Assembly (NCBI GenBank): GCA_947478405.1
Contig: CANJVX010000025.1
Coordinates: 1-48,853 of the forward strand
Source of the DNA: Beijerinckiaceae bacterium
GTDB lineage: Bacteria; Pseudomonadota; Alphaproteobacteria; Rhizobiales; Beijerinckiaceae
DNA length: 48,853 nt
Reading direction: 5' to 3'
Position 1 is the first letter of the stretch, and every line of letters starts with the position of its first letter. The notes beneath the pieces were generated by a model. That model saw only the letters and a program-made list of their open reading frames with translations. It was not told where the DNA came from and did not search any database. Shown here one piece after another: positions 18,177 through 26,724 of the stretch. Position numbers and translations under genes: made by a program.

Positions 18177-18722
18177 TTAAGGACGCTGTGCCTGTGCGAG
18201 GCTCAAATCATTGAGCCGGCGAAACATCTCGGGCAGATCAGCCTTGATGGCGCTGGACACAAGAAAACCCGGTGCTGGTAGGGCAGGCTCGATCAATGCC
18301 AGATAGGTCACCTGCGTACCGCCTGCCTTGGGCACCAATGTCCAGGACCCCTCGGAGCGGCGCATATCACCACTGACAAGCTTGTAAGTGAAAAGACGCG
18401 GGGACTGATATTCGCTGCGCACGATGGTGCGAATACGCGGCAGAAAGGGCGGATTGGCGATATTTTCGCGCACGTCCCAAAGTGCGGCCTGATCTTTTTC
18501 GATAATCCGGCAGGATGCCAGATGCGGGACAAAAGCCGTGGCTCGCCCACAATCGGTGAGCACAGACCAGATTTGACGCGGCTGGGCTGCAAACGTCGCT
18601 TCGACGTGCACACGCCACGCCGAGCCTTCTTCGGTGAGTGCTATCACCGGAACCATCTCCGCCCGCGTCGAGCCCGGACAAAAAACCAGCATCAGCGCAA
18701 AAAGGAATCGCAAATGTGTCAT
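18177..18722 (-). CDS. Exported SRPBCC (START-like) family protein
   Basis: This 181-residue protein has a signal peptide, 'MTHLRFLFALMLVFCPG', cleaved after 'TRA' near residue 21. The mature part has the START/polyketide-cyclase pattern: 'VEATFAAQPRQIWSVLTDCG', 'FVPHLASCRIIEK', 'GSWTLVPKAGGTQVTYLALI', and a long C-terminal helix. The fold holds hydrophobic ligands in a cavity; the ligand here is unknown. It lies downstream of the basic histone-like gene in the same direction, with 41 bases between them, so they may be co-transcribed. Confidence 0.8.
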   Translation of the reverse strand: MTHLRFLFALMLVFCPGSTRAEMVPVIALTEEGSAWRVHVEATFAAQPRQIWSVLTDCGRATAFVPHLASCRIIEKDQAALWDVRENIANPPFLPRIRTIVRSEYQSPRLFTYKLVSGDMRRSEGSWTLVPKAGGTQVTYLALIEPALPAPGFLVSSAIKADLPEMFRRLNDLSLAQAQRP

Positions 18723-18763
18723 GAAGCGAAGCTAGGCGCGCTTCATGACAAAACCATGATCAC

Positions 18764-19153
18764 TCAAGCCGCAGGAGCGGCTGGCGTAGCTTTGCGCGCG
18801 CGCGCAGGCTTTGCCGCATTTGGCTTCTTCGCGGGGGGCTTTTTCGCAGCTGTCTTTTTCGTTGATGGGGCGCGCGAGGTTTTGGCAGGCTTTTTGTTGG
18901 CCTTTTTGGCAGGCTTTTTCGGGCGCACCACTTTCACGCCCTTACTGGCGGCCTCTTGGGCCGCACTTACCAGGCCAAGATCGGTCATGGCGGCTTCGCG
19001 GCGCGCGGCCAGTCGCTGGATGATCTCGATCAGAAGCGGCGAACCATCCTTTTCCATCGACCGGGACAGAATCTTCTCAATCTTGGTCGATTCCTTTTTC
19101 AGGTAGGCGCCAAGGCGGCCCAGATCTTTCAGCAGCTTTTTCGGTTTTTTCAT
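18764..19153 (-). CDS. Lys/Ala/Pro-rich histone-H1-like basic protein
   Basis: This 129-residue protein has two parts. The first 65 residues form a helical, charged domain ('LGAYLKKESTKIEKILSRSM'). The rest is a low-complexity tail of repeated Lys-Lys-Pro/Ala units ('KKPAKKANKKPAKTS', 'KKTAAKKPPAKKP') ending 'ATPAAPAA'. Such tails are known from bacterial H1-like and AlgP-like DNA-binding proteins. Nucleoid binding is thus a plausible inference but is not shown by any defined domain. The DNA tract 18780-18920 is repetitive only because of the Lys/Ala codons. Confidence 0.72.
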   Translation of the reverse strand: MKKPKKLLKDLGRLGAYLKKESTKIEKILSRSMEKDGSPLLIEIIQRLAARREAAMTDLGLVSAAQEAASKGVKVVRPKKPAKKANKKPAKTSRAPSTKKTAAKKPPAKKPNAAKPARARKATPAAPAA

Positions 19154-19192
19154 GACGATTTTCCCCGTGAGTCTTCAGCCTAGACAGAGGGA

Positions 19193-19249
19193 CTGTCACA
19201 ATCCAACCGACGAAAGTCGCAGCTCCTCGAATTCGGGCACGACTGTCAT
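19193..19249 (+). promoter_or_regulatory. Two isolated Pho-box half-sites upstream of the glycosyltransferase
   Basis: CTGTCAC (19193-19199) and CTGTCAT (19243-19249) match the PhoB half-site, but neither is followed 4 bases later by a second half. They are recorded because they precede a gene in a Pho cluster; as a functional PhoB site they are weak. Confidence 0.25.
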
Positions 19250-19296
19250 CAATTTGCAGCGAGAATCTGATGGGGCTCGTGCAGATGGAGAGCCCC

Positions 19297-20358
19297 ATGC
19301 AACATTTGACCCATCCCATTGAAGGCCAGCCCATTGCAGCCGGATCGCGCGTCCTGATTGTCAGCGATGCTTGGAAACCCCAGGTCAATGGCGTGGTCCG
19401 CACCCTTGAATGGCTCGTAGCCGAAGCGCCCGCATTCGGCATCGAAGTTGTCATGCTTACGCCTGACCGCTTCCGCTCCATTCCCATGCCGACCTATCCT
19501 GAAATCCGCCTGAGCCTGACCGGTGCCTCGACCATCGCCAGCATGATCGACGACATCGATCCCGATGCCATCCACATTGCCACGGAAGGACCACTGGGTT
19601 TTCTCGCCCGCCGCCATTGCCTTGTGCGCAAACGGCCTTTCACCACCTGCTACCACACGCGTTTTCCCGAATACATTGCGGCGCGGTTTCCAGTGCCTGC
19701 GTCTTTCATTTATCCGCTGATGCGCCGCTTCCATAATGCGGGCTCAACCACGCTTGTGGCCACGGGTGGCCTGCGTGATGAACTGGCCTCGCACGGCTTC
19801 ACCAAACTGAAGACCTGGCGGCGTGGCATTGACCTCAATTTGTTTGGCAAGGGCAAACGCCAAGATCTTGGATTTGCCGGCCCCGTCTTTCTTTATGTCG
19901 GGCGCATCGCCGTTGAGAAAAACATCGAAGCTTTCCTGTCTCTTGATTTACCGGGCACAAAAGTCGTCGTGGGCGAAGGCCCGGCGCGGCAGGAATTGGA
20001 AGCGCGCTTTCCTGAGGTGCGATTTATGGGCCTGCGCAGCGGTAAGGAACTTGCTGATCTTTATGCCAGCGCCGATGTCTTCGTCTTTCCAAGTCGCAGC
20101 GATACATTCGGGCTCGTCATGCTCGAAGCCTTGGCAGCGGGCACGCCAGTGGCTGCCTTCCCTGTCACCGGACCCAAAGAGGTACTGGCAGGCGCGCGCT
20201 GCGGCGTGATGCACGAGAATTTACGCACGGCCGCCCTGATGGCGCTGGAAATTCCGCGCGATGCCTGCAGCTCCTTTGCAAAACGGCACGGCATGCCTGA
20301 AAGCGCGGCGCATTTCTTCTCGCATGTGGCGGCCGTACGCGTCTCGCGCGCCCGATAA
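19297..20358 (+). CDS. GT4-family glycosyltransferase (candidate lipid glycosyltransferase)
   Basis: This GT-B enzyme of about 353 residues has 'VLIVSDAWKPQVNGVVRTLE' at the N-terminus (typical of diacylglycerol/mannosyl transferases of the SQD2/MgtA/Agt type). It also has 'CYHTRFPEYIAARF', 'FLYVGRIAVEKNIEAFL' in the donor-binding half, and the C-terminal motif 'PSRSDTFGLVMLEALAAGTP' with the nucleotide-sugar Glu. ATG at 19297 has GGAGAG four bases upstream; ATGs at 19270 and 19285 are also in frame. It converges with the metallophosphoesterase gene, with three bases between stop codons. Its place beside pho/pst genes suggests glycolipid synthesis during phosphate starvation, an inference only. 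Confidence 0.85.
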   Translation: MQHLTHPIEGQPIAAGSRVLIVSDAWKPQVNGVVRTLEWLVAEAPAFGIEVVMLTPDRFRSIPMPTYPEIRLSLTGASTIASMIDDIDPDAIHIATEGPLGFLARRHCLVRKRPFTTCYHTRFPEYIAARFPVPASFIYPLMRRFHNAGSTTLVATGGLRDELASHGFTKLKTWRRGIDLNLFGKGKRQDLGFAGPVFLYVGRIAVEKNIEAFLSLDLPGTKVVVGEGPARQELEARFPEVRFMGLRSGKELADLYASADVFVFPSRSDTFGLVMLEALAAGTPVAAFPVTGPKEVLAGARCGVMHENLRTAALMALEIPRDACSSFAKRHGMPESAAHFFSHVAAVRVSRAR

Positions 20359-20361
20359 GTC

Positions 20362-21168
20362 TCAGGCTGCGACGGGCATTGATGTGGGTTCCGGCGCAAG
20401 ACCCAGAACCGCATCCGACGAATCCGTCCAACGGATCAATTCGAGACGGCCATCGCGATGCTCGACAACGGCTGTATTGCTCTCGACCCAATCGCCGGTA
20501 TTCACATAGAGAATGTCACCCATTTGCTCATGGGCCGCGCGATGGATATGCCCGCACAGAACAACGTCGACGCCGTGACGGCGGCCATCATTGACAACGG
20601 CTCCTTCAAACGCGCTGATGAAATTCACCGCGCGCTTGACCTTTGACTTGCTCCAGGCCGAGAAAGACCAATAAGGCAATCCGAGCGCGCGGCGTGCTTT
20701 GGCAATCCAGCGATTGAGCCAGATGGCGAAATCGTAAGCCCAGTCACCCAAGAGCGCGAGCCATTTCACATTGCGAACGACCGTATCGAATTTATCGCCA
20801 TGCAGGATGAGCATGCGGCGGCCATCGGCGGTCTCATGAATGGCTTCTTCGACGATTTCCACGCCGCCAAAGGTGGAGCCAGCATAATCACGCATGAACT
20901 CATCATGATTGCCAGGCACATAAACAAGCCGCGTGCCCTTACGGACCTTACGCAGGATCTTCTGTACGACGTCATTATGCGCTTGCGGCCAGTGCCAGGA
21001 GGCCTTCAGGCGCCAGCCATCGAAAATGTCGCCGACAAGGTAAATGGTGTCGGCTTCATAGACGCGGATAAAATCAAGCAAGGCATGAGCCTGACAGCCA
21101 CGCGTCCCAAGATGAATATCTGATAGAAAAAGTGTCCGGACGTGGATGGTGTCGCTCGTGCCCGGCAT
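20362..21168 (-). CDS. Calcineurin-like metallophosphoesterase, PlcP/LpxH-like
   Basis: This 268-residue di-metal phosphoesterase carries 'LFLSDIHLGTRGCQAHALL' (DxH), 'YLVGDIFDGW' (GD), 'VYVPGNHDEFMRDY' (GNHD), 'LILHGDKFD' and 'LCGHIHRAAHEQ' (GHxH), ending with 'VNTGDWVESNTAVVEH'. It is usually labelled UDP-2,3-diacylglucosamine hydrolase. However, alphaproteobacteria generally use LpxI for that step, and Sinorhizobium PlcP, a starvation phospholipase C, belongs to this superfamily. A Pho box lies 46-63 bases upstream, which favours the PlcP role. ATG at 21168 has GAGGAG upstream. It follows phoB but probably has its own promoter. Confidence 0.85.
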   Translation of the reverse strand: MPGTSDTIHVRTLFLSDIHLGTRGCQAHALLDFIRVYEADTIYLVGDIFDGWRLKASWHWPQAHNDVVQKILRKVRKGTRLVYVPGNHDEFMRDYAGSTFGGVEIVEEAIHETADGRRMLILHGDKFDTVVRNVKWLALLGDWAYDFAIWLNRWIAKARRALGLPYWSFSAWSKSKVKRAVNFISAFEGAVVNDGRRHGVDVVLCGHIHRAAHEQMGDILYVNTGDWVESNTAVVEHRDGRLELIRWTDSSDAVLGLAPEPTSMPVAA

Positions 21169-21213
21169 TCCGATCTCCTCAGCAGTTTCTGCCGGGAGAA
21201 CTGCCTGATTCGC

Positions 21214-21231
21214 ATCTCAGAATGATGACAG
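21214..21231 (-). promoter_or_regulatory. Pho box upstream of the PlcP-like gene
   Basis: Minus strand CTGTCAT, CATT, CTGAGAT. The first half is a perfect PhoB half-site, the 4-base spacer is correct, and the second half matches 5 of 7. It lies just past the phoB stop codon and 46-63 bases before the metallophosphoesterase start, the usual place for PhoB activation. A clear -10 box is not seen. Confidence 0.65.
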
Positions 21232-21233
21232 AT

Positions 21234-21947
21234 CTATTTCTCGAAGCGATCGTCGAAACCATAGCCCGCGCCGCGCACTGTGCGGATCGGATTGGTTTCT
21301 GCCGAACGCGACAGAGCCTTGCGCAGGCGCCCGATATGCACGTCCACGGTGCGCTCGTCGATCTCGGCTGAAAGACCCCAAACCGAATCCAGCAATTGCG
21401 CACGCGTGAAGATACGCCCCGGCTTCTGCAGCAAATATTCGAGAATCCGGAATTCCGTTGGCCCAAGATGAATGTCGCGACCGCTGCGCCTGACACGGCG
21501 GTTGTCACGGTCGAGTTCAATTTCACCAAAGGACAGACGATTGGCAATCCGCTCAGGACTGACCCGGCGCAAAAGCGCCCGCACGCGCGCCAGCAGCTCG
21601 GGCACAGAAAAGGGTTTTACAATATAATCATCAGCGCCGACCGAGAGGCCGCGCACACGCTCATTTTCTTCGCTGCGCGCCGTCAGCATAATCACGGGCA
21701 AAGTCTTGGTCTCGGGCCGCGCCCGCAGCCGACGACAGATTTCAATTCCCGAGATCGCCGGCAGCATCCAGTCGAGAATCACAAGATCTGGCGTGCTTTC
21801 AGCCAATTTTAACTCGGCCTCATCACCACGCACCGCCACATCAACGCCATAGCCTTCAGCCGAAAGATTATAGGCCAGAAGTTCAGCAAGCGAGGCTTCA
21901 TCCTCGACAATAAGAATGCGCGGTGAATCGTTTGAGCCCGTTTTCAT
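21234..21947 (-). CDS. phoB: Phosphate regulon response regulator PhoB
   Basis: This 237-residue OmpR/PhoB-type regulator activates phosphate-starvation genes when phosphorylated by PhoR. The receiver domain shows 'ILIVEDEASLAELLAYNL', the phosphorylated Asp in 'LVILDWMLPAISG', 'VIMLTARSEE' and 'GADDYIVKPF'. The C-terminal winged helix shows 'LGPTEFRILEYLLQKPGRIF' and 'RTVDVHIGRLRKAL'. It begins 6 bases after phoU ends and is the last gene of the pst operon. No phoR is present in the window; it must lie elsewhere. Two Pho boxes flank the operon as its likely targets. Confidence 0.95.
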   Translation of the reverse strand: MKTGSNDSPRILIVEDEASLAELLAYNLSAEGYGVDVAVRGDEAELKLAESTPDLVILDWMLPAISGIEICRRLRARPETKTLPVIMLTARSEENERVRGLSVGADDYIVKPFSVPELLARVRALLRRVSPERIANRLSFGEIELDRDNRRVRRSGRDIHLGPTEFRILEYLLQKPGRIFTRAQLLDSVWGLSAEIDERTVDVHIGRLRKALSRSAETNPIRTVRGAGYGFDDRFEK

Positions 21948-21953
21948 GTGAGA

Positions 21954-22655
21954 TTACTTGCCCGTCGTCACCGTTGAGCTACCACCTTTGGGCCGCTCGA
22001 CTGGTAATTGTTCACCGGTGACGAGGTAGTGGATCGTCTCGGCAATATTGGTGGCATGATCACCGATACGCTCAATGTTCTTCGAACAGAAGAGCAAATG
22101 CGTGCAGAAGGAAATGTTGCGCGGATCTTCCATCATGAAGGTGAGCAGATCACGGAAGACAGAATCTTCCAGTGCGTCCAATTCTGCATCGCGATCCCAG
22201 ACAACGCGCGCCTTTTCAATGTCTCGCGTCGCATAGGCATCCAGCACATTCTTCAATTGCAGAAGCGCCAGATCGCTCATGTGCTTCAAGCCAATGGCTG
22301 CACGCGGGATACGCGCCTCGCCCAGTTTCTGTGTGCGCTTGGCGATATTTTTGGCAAGATCACCAACACGCTCGAGATCGGCTGACACGCGAATGGCGGC
22401 CACGATTTCACGCAGATCGACCGCCATGGGCTGACGACGTGCAATTGTCAGAATAGCAAATTCCTCGACCTGACGCTGAAGTGCGTCGAGACGCGGATCG
22501 CGTGCGACCACGATCTTCGCGCGCTCAAGATCCATTGCGACCAACGCATCCATAGCGTCGATCAGCATTTTTTCGGCTAAGCCGCCCATTTCCAGAATCG
22601 TCTGGCTGAGAGTGGCCAATTCCTTGTCGTAAGCGGCGACTGTATGTTCGCTCAT
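21954..22655 (-). CDS. phoU: Phosphate transport system accessory protein PhoU
   Basis: This 233-residue all-helical protein has two PhoU repeats. It links the Pst transporter to PhoR and shuts the Pho response down when phosphate is ample. It shows 'YDKELATLSQTILEMGGLAE', 'VEEFAILTIARRQPMAVDLR', 'VSADLERVGDLAKNIAKR' (metal-binding E/D positions of repeat one) and 'NIERIGDHATNIAETIHYLV' (repeat two). It lies 26 bases after pstB, with a GGAGGAGA ribosome site. Confidence 0.96.
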   Translation of the reverse strand: MSEHTVAAYDKELATLSQTILEMGGLAEKMLIDAMDALVAMDLERAKIVVARDPRLDALQRQVEEFAILTIARRQPMAVDLREIVAAIRVSADLERVGDLAKNIAKRTQKLGEARIPRAAIGLKHMSDLALLQLKNVLDAYATRDIEKARVVWDRDAELDALEDSVFRDLLTFMMEDPRNISFCTHLLFCSKNIERIGDHATNIAETIHYLVTGEQLPVERPKGGSSTVTTGK

Positions 22656-22681
22656 GTGCTCATCTCCTCCGGTCGTCTGAA

Positions 22682-23497
22682 TTAGCCAAAGCGGCCGGTG
22701 ATGTAATCCTGGGTCTGGCGCTTTTCGGGCGCCGTGAAGAGACGTGTCGTCGGGCCGAATTCCACCAGCTCGCCGAGATACATAAAGGCAGTGAATTCAG
22801 ACACGCGCGCCGCCTGCTGCATATTGTGGGTTACGATGGCGATCGTATATTTTTCTTTCAACTCGTCGATCAGCTCTTCAACTTTCGCTGTCGAGATGGG
22901 ATCGAGCGCCGAACAGGGTTCATCAAAGAGAATGACTTCGGGCTGGATGGCGACTGTTCGCGCAATGCATAGGCGCTGTTGCTGACCGCCCGAGAGCGAC
23001 AGGCCGCTGGCATTGAGCTTGTCCTTCACCTCGTTCCACAAAGCCGCACCGCGCAAGGCTCGTTCGACACGCCCGTCCATCTCACTCTTGGGAAGTTTTT
23101 CATAGAGATTGATGCCGAACGCGATATTTTCGTAAATCGTCATCGGAAAGGGCGTCGGCTTCTGGAAAACCATGCCGACACGTGCGCGCAAGAGATTGAG
23201 ATCGAGCTTGGGATCAAGCAGGTTCTGCCCGTCGAGCAAAACTTCACCCTCCGCGCGCTGGCCCGGATAGAGATCATACATGCGGTTCAAAATGCGCAGC
23301 AACGTGGACTTGCCGCAACCCGATGGCCCGATAAAGGCCGTCACCGTATTGCTGGCCAGCGCCAGATTGATGTTCTTCAACGCTTTGGCTTCGCCATAGA
23401 AGAAATCAAGATTGCGCACTTCCAGCTTGTTGGCGCGCGGGGCCGCTGTGGTTTCGGGTTTGGAGGACATATCTGTCATGATCTGCAGGTCGGTCAT
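22682..23497 (-). CDS. pstB: Phosphate ABC transporter ATP-binding protein PstB
   Basis: This 271-residue ATPase of the PstSCAB high-affinity phosphate importer has Walker A '[10 protein letters not shown]', Q-loop '[17 protein letters not shown]', signature '[16 protein letters not shown]', Walker B '[13 protein letters not shown]', H-loop '[14 protein letters not shown]' and the C-terminal 'YITGRFG' characteristic of PstB. Its start overlaps the pstA stop as ATGA, indicating coupled translation. Confidence 0.97.
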   Translation of the reverse strand: MTDLQIMTDMSSKPETTAAPRANKLEVRNLDFFYGEAKALKNINLALASNTVTAFIGPSGCGKSTLLRILNRMYDLYPGQRAEGEVLLDGQNLLDPKLDLNLLRARVGMVFQKPTPFPMTIYENIAFGINLYEKLPKSEMDGRVERALRGAALWNEVKDKLNASGLSLSGGQQQRLCIARTVAIQPEVILFDEPCSALDPISTAKVEELIDELKEKYTIAIVTHNMQQAARVSEFTAFMYLGELVEFGPTTRLFTAPEKRQTQDYITGRFG

Positions 23498-24348
23498 TTC
23501 GACTTCCTTTCAGCGCCGAGCAATCGCGCGAAAATGTTGAGCGCTAGAACGGCCAGAGTGATGAGCAAAGCGCCGGTCCAGGCGAGCTGGCGCCAATATT
23601 CGTAAGGGCTCTGGACGAAATTATTGATGGTGACCGGCAGGTTTGCCATGGTCTTCATCAAATTGGCGTTCCAGAACTGGTTGGAGAGTGCAGTAAAGAG
23701 CAGCGGCGCTGTTTCACCCGCCACACGCGCTGTTGCCAGAAGAATACCCGTGATCAGTCCCGTGCGCGCCGCCTTGTAAGCGATGCGGCGGATGACAAGC
23801 GAGCGCGGCAGCCCCAAGGCTGAAGCTGCTTCTCGCAATTGCGTGGGCACGAGCAGCAGCATGTCTTCTGTTGTGCGCACGACAACGGGAATCACAATCA
23901 CCGCCAGCGCCAGCGAGCCGGCAAAGCCCGAAAAGCCACCCATCGGCACAACCACCGCGCCATAGATGAAGAGGCCGATGACAATGGAGGGTGCCGACAA
24001 AAGAATGTCGTTGATGAAGCGCACATAGAAGCTGAGCTTCTCATGGCGTCCATATTCGGCGAGATAAGTGCCAGCCAGCAGACCAATGGGGGTGCCAACA
24101 GCAACGCCGATCACCGTCATCAGGATCGAACCAAAAATCGCGTTGGCGAGACCGCCGGTTCTGGATCCGGGAGGGGGCGTCATTTCGGAAAAGACCGACA
24201 AGGATAAGCCGGCTAGACCGTTTGAGAACAGCGTGAACAGGATCAGGCCGAGCCAGATCAGACCGAAAGCCGCAGCGCCTACACAGAGGACGCGGATGAT
24301 CTTGTCTTTACGAGCGCGAGAAGCGTAGAGGGCGTTCATGACTCTCAC
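23494..24348 (-). CDS. pstA: Phosphate ABC transporter permease PstA
   Basis: This 284-residue inner-membrane protein has about six hydrophobic helices. It shows '[18 protein letters not shown]' and the permease EAA-type loop '[20 protein letters not shown]', then '[11 protein letters not shown]', typical of PstA. It forms the phosphate channel with PstC. ATGA overlaps join it to pstC upstream and pstB downstream. Confidence 0.95.
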   Translation of the reverse strand: MRVMNALYASRARKDKIIRVLCVGAAAFGLIWLGLILFTLFSNGLAGLSLSVFSEMTPPPGSRTGGLANAIFGSILMTVIGVAVGTPIGLLAGTYLAEYGRHEKLSFYVRFINDILLSAPSIVIGLFIYGAVVVPMGGFSGFAGSLALAVIVIPVVVRTTEDMLLLVPTQLREAASALGLPRSLVIRRIAYKAARTGLITGILLATARVAGETAPLLFTALSNQFWNANLMKTMANLPVTINNFVQSPYEYWRQLAWTGALLITLAVLALNIFARLLGAERKSK

Positions 24349-25334
24349 TTCCCCTGTTTCATTTCGAGGCGCGCAAGCATCAACCTCGCGGCAGCCAGCA
24401 CGCAGAAAGTCAGCACGAAGAGCAGCAGTCCGAGCAGGATCAAGGCCGACATATGCACGCCATCGGCTTCGGCAAATTCAGAGGCAATCGCCGCCGAAAT
24501 GGTTGTGCCGGGCGAGAAGATCGAGCCGGTGATCTGGAACGAATTGCCGATGATGAAGGTGACCGCCATGGTCTCACCCAAGGCGCGACCCAGAGCGAGC
24601 ATGATGCCGCCAATCACACCTGCGCGAGTGAAGGGAATGACCACATTTTTCACCACTTCCCAAGTCGTGCAGCCAAGCCCATAGGCTGATTCTTTCAGCA
24701 TCGGCGGCACGGTCTGAAACACATCGCGCGAAATGGCGGTGATGAAGGGCAAGATCATGATCGCCAAAACCAAAGCCGCATTAAACAGCGAGAGGTAAGA
24801 CGGCGGCCCGGCAAAGATCACATTCAAAATCGGCACATGCGCAAAGGTTGCAATGACCGCCGGCATGAAATGATCCGTCATGAAAGGGGCCAGAACGAAA
24901 AAGCCCCACATGCCGTAAATGATCGAAGGAATACCCGCGAGCAATTCAATCGCAACACCAACGGGGCGGCGCAGAATCGGCGGGCAGAATTCGGTGAGGA
25001 AGATGGCAATGCCGATGCCCACCGGAACCGCGATCAGCATAGCGATCAGCGAGGTGACGAGCGTGCCATAGATCGGCCCGAGCGCGCCCAGAACTGGTGA
25101 TGGCGAAAGCTGCGGTGCCCAGCGGCGTGTCACGAGAAAGTCGAGGCCGAAGGTCTTGATGGCGGGCCAAGCGCCAACAATGAGCGACAGAATAATGCCG
25201 CCAAGAATGAGAAGCACAGCCAGCGCAGACAGACGCGTCAGCCAGTAAAATGTCGCATCGCCCAACTTGAAGGCCGACAAGGCGCGGGCTCGGTCAAGCT
25301 GTTCTGAGCTATTGGAAACAGCCGGCACAGTCAT
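24345..25334 (-). CDS. pstC: Phosphate ABC transporter permease PstC
   Basis: This membrane protein of about 329 residues has six or more hydrophobic helices. It shows '[16 protein letters not shown]', '[20 protein letters not shown]', the EAA loop '[20 protein letters not shown]' and '[18 protein letters not shown]', all PstC hallmarks. The start is not certain: ATG at 25334, GTG at 25343 (GGGGGC five bases upstream) and GTG at 25367 are all in frame, and none changes the domain. It follows pstS after a small hairpin. Confidence 0.95.
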   Translation of the reverse strand: MTVPAVSNSSEQLDRARALSAFKLGDATFYWLTRLSALAVLLILGGIILSLIVGAWPAIKTFGLDFLVTRRWAPQLSPSPVLGALGPIYGTLVTSLIAMLIAVPVGIGIAIFLTEFCPPILRRPVGVAIELLAGIPSIIYGMWGFFVLAPFMTDHFMPAVIATFAHVPILNVIFAGPPSYLSLFNAALVLAIMILPFITAISRDVFQTVPPMLKESAYGLGCTTWEVVKNVVIPFTRAGVIGGIMLALGRALGETMAVTFIIGNSFQITGSIFSPGTTISAAIASEFAEADGVHMSALILLGLLLFVLTFCVLAAARLMLARLEMKQGK

Positions 25335-25379
25335 ATCCGTCACTGTAAGCCCCCGGAAAAAGAACACATGAAAAAACGA

Positions 25380-25400
25380 GGGAGGAGCTAAGCCCCTCCC
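25380..25400 (-). other. pstS-pstC intergenic hairpin
   Basis: GGGAGG (25380-25385) pairs with CCTCCC (25395-25400) around a short GC-capped loop, just past the pstS stop. It lacks a U-run. Such hairpins often stabilise the receptor part of an ABC-operon mRNA, which would favour extra PstS. Confidence 0.45.
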
Positions 25401-25412
25401 CCGCTGTCTTGC

Positions 25413-26438
25413 TTACTTGGACTTGATGTCTTTCGCCCACATAGCCTTGACCATGGTCACGACATTGGCGGGCATGGGAATGTAGTCAAGGTCTTCGGCC
25501 ATCTTGCCGCCCTTTTCATAGGCCCAGCTGAAGAACTTCAGCGCTTCAGCCGAAGCGGCCTTATCAGAAGGATCCTTGTACATCAGGATGAAGGTCGCAG
25601 CCGTCATCGGCCAAGAGGCTTCGCCCGGCTGGTTCGTCAGGATCTGGTAGAAACCTTCTTCCGACTTCCACTGAGCGTTTGAAGCAGCAGCCTGGAAACC
25701 AGCCATCGAGGGCTTCACAGTTTTGCCAGCGGCATTCACCATCGAGGCATAGGTCAGGTTGTTCTGCTTGGCGTAAGCATATTCAACATAGCCAATCGAG
25801 TTCTTGGTCTGGGCGACATTGCCAGCAATGCCTTCATTGCCTTTGGCGCCAACGCCAGCCGGCCATTCAACAGCCTGTCCAACACCAACCTTCGACTTCC
25901 AATCAGCATTCACCTTGGCGAGGTAATCGGTGAAGTTGAAGGATGTGCCCGAGCCGTCCGAACGACGCACGACCGAGATCGCAGCCGAGGGGAGCTTCAG
26001 GCTGGGGTTCAGCTTCTTGATTGCTGCATCGTCCCAGGTCTTCACGGCGCCGAGATAGATGTCACCGAGTGTCTTGCCGTCGAGAACGAGTTCACCTGTC
26101 TTCAGGCCCTCTATGTTCACGACCATAACGATCGCACCCATGACCATCGGGAACTGCGCGAGGCCGTCCTTGGTGAGCTGCTCTGCGGTGAGCGGAGCAT
26201 CTGTAGCACCGAAAGTGACCGTCTTGGCCTGGATCTGCTTGATGCCAGCGCCCGAACCGACCGAAGCGTAGTTCAGAGCATTGCTGGTTTCGGTCTTATA
26301 GGCATCAGCCCACTTCGAATAGATCGGATAGGGGAAGGTCGCGCCAGCGCCGGTGATGTCGGCAGCCTGAGCAGAGAACGAAGCCGCGGCGGTGGCAGTC
26401 GCCACGACGGCAGCGCGGAAAATCTTGGAGAGGTCCAT
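25413..26438 (-). CDS. pstS: Periplasmic phosphate-binding protein PstS
   Basis: This 341-residue receptor has a signal peptide ending 'ASFSAQAAD' near residue 25. The mature start, '[20 protein letters not shown]', is the classic PstS phosphate-loop sequence. Other contacts are '[15 protein letters not shown]', 'FGATDAPLT', and '[18 protein letters not shown]' (Arg-Ser-Asp-Gly-Ser-Gly, binding phosphate). It is the first gene of pstSCAB-phoU-phoB, with a Pho box about 100 bases upstream. Confidence 0.97.
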   Translation of the reverse strand: MDLSKIFRAAVVATATAAASFSAQAADITGAGATFPYPIYSKWADAYKTETSNALNYASVGSGAGIKQIQAKTVTFGATDAPLTAEQLTKDGLAQFPMVMGAIVMVVNIEGLKTGELVLDGKTLGDIYLGAVKTWDDAAIKKLNPSLKLPSAAISVVRRSDGSGTSFNFTDYLAKVNADWKSKVGVGQAVEWPAGVGAKGNEGIAGNVAQTKNSIGYVEYAYAKQNNLTYASMVNAAGKTVKPSMAGFQAAASNAQWKSEEGFYQILTNQPGEASWPMTAATFILMYKDPSDKAASAEALKFFSWAYEKGGKMAEDLDYIPMPANVVTMVKAMWAKDIKSK

Positions 26439-26533
26439 GGGAGGCCCTTTACGGTTTAGCGGACATGCGGCCTGCGGTTATCGCGCGCCAAAAGCTTTAG
26501 CGGTGGCCACGACCGCTTGTTTAGGGGTGCTTT

Positions 26534-26551
26534 GTGACACCGCAATGACAC
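26534..26551 (-). promoter_or_regulatory. Pho box of the pst operon
   Basis: Minus strand GTGTCAT, TGCG, GTGTCAC: two 7-base halves each one base off the CTGTCA(T/C) consensus, with exact 4-base spacing. It is 96-113 bases upstream of pstS. A weak -10 (TAAACA) lies 10 bases after the second half. The remaining 286-base gap to the CysB-like gene shows no further gene. Confidence 0.75.
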
Positions 26552-26724
26552 GAGAAACAGCAATATTTACAGATACCTAGTGTAAACTCTTGAGCGACTC
26601 TGTCACATCGCGTTAACAATTGCGCAGAGGCTTCGTTCAATGCCGCCCCAAGATTCTTGTTCCGCAGGCTTGGCAACGACATATTGGATTGCCGACCCAA
26701 AGAGGCGCACGGAGGAGAGACAGA

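Noticed and set aside
18780-18920. Short tandem-looking repeats, considered as CRISPR or a VNTR
   Set aside because: They are Lys/Ala/Pro codons of one protein tail, with no constant spacer or repeat length.
20362-21168. Naming the metallophosphoesterase lpxH
   Set aside because: Context (Pho box, phoB) and the general use of LpxI in alphaproteobacteria make LpxH doubtful; reported as PlcP/LpxH-like.
26600-26617. CTGTCAC-ATCG-CGTTAAC as a second Pho box for the CysB-like gene
   Set aside because: The second half matches only 4 of 7 and the first lies more than 100 bases from the start.
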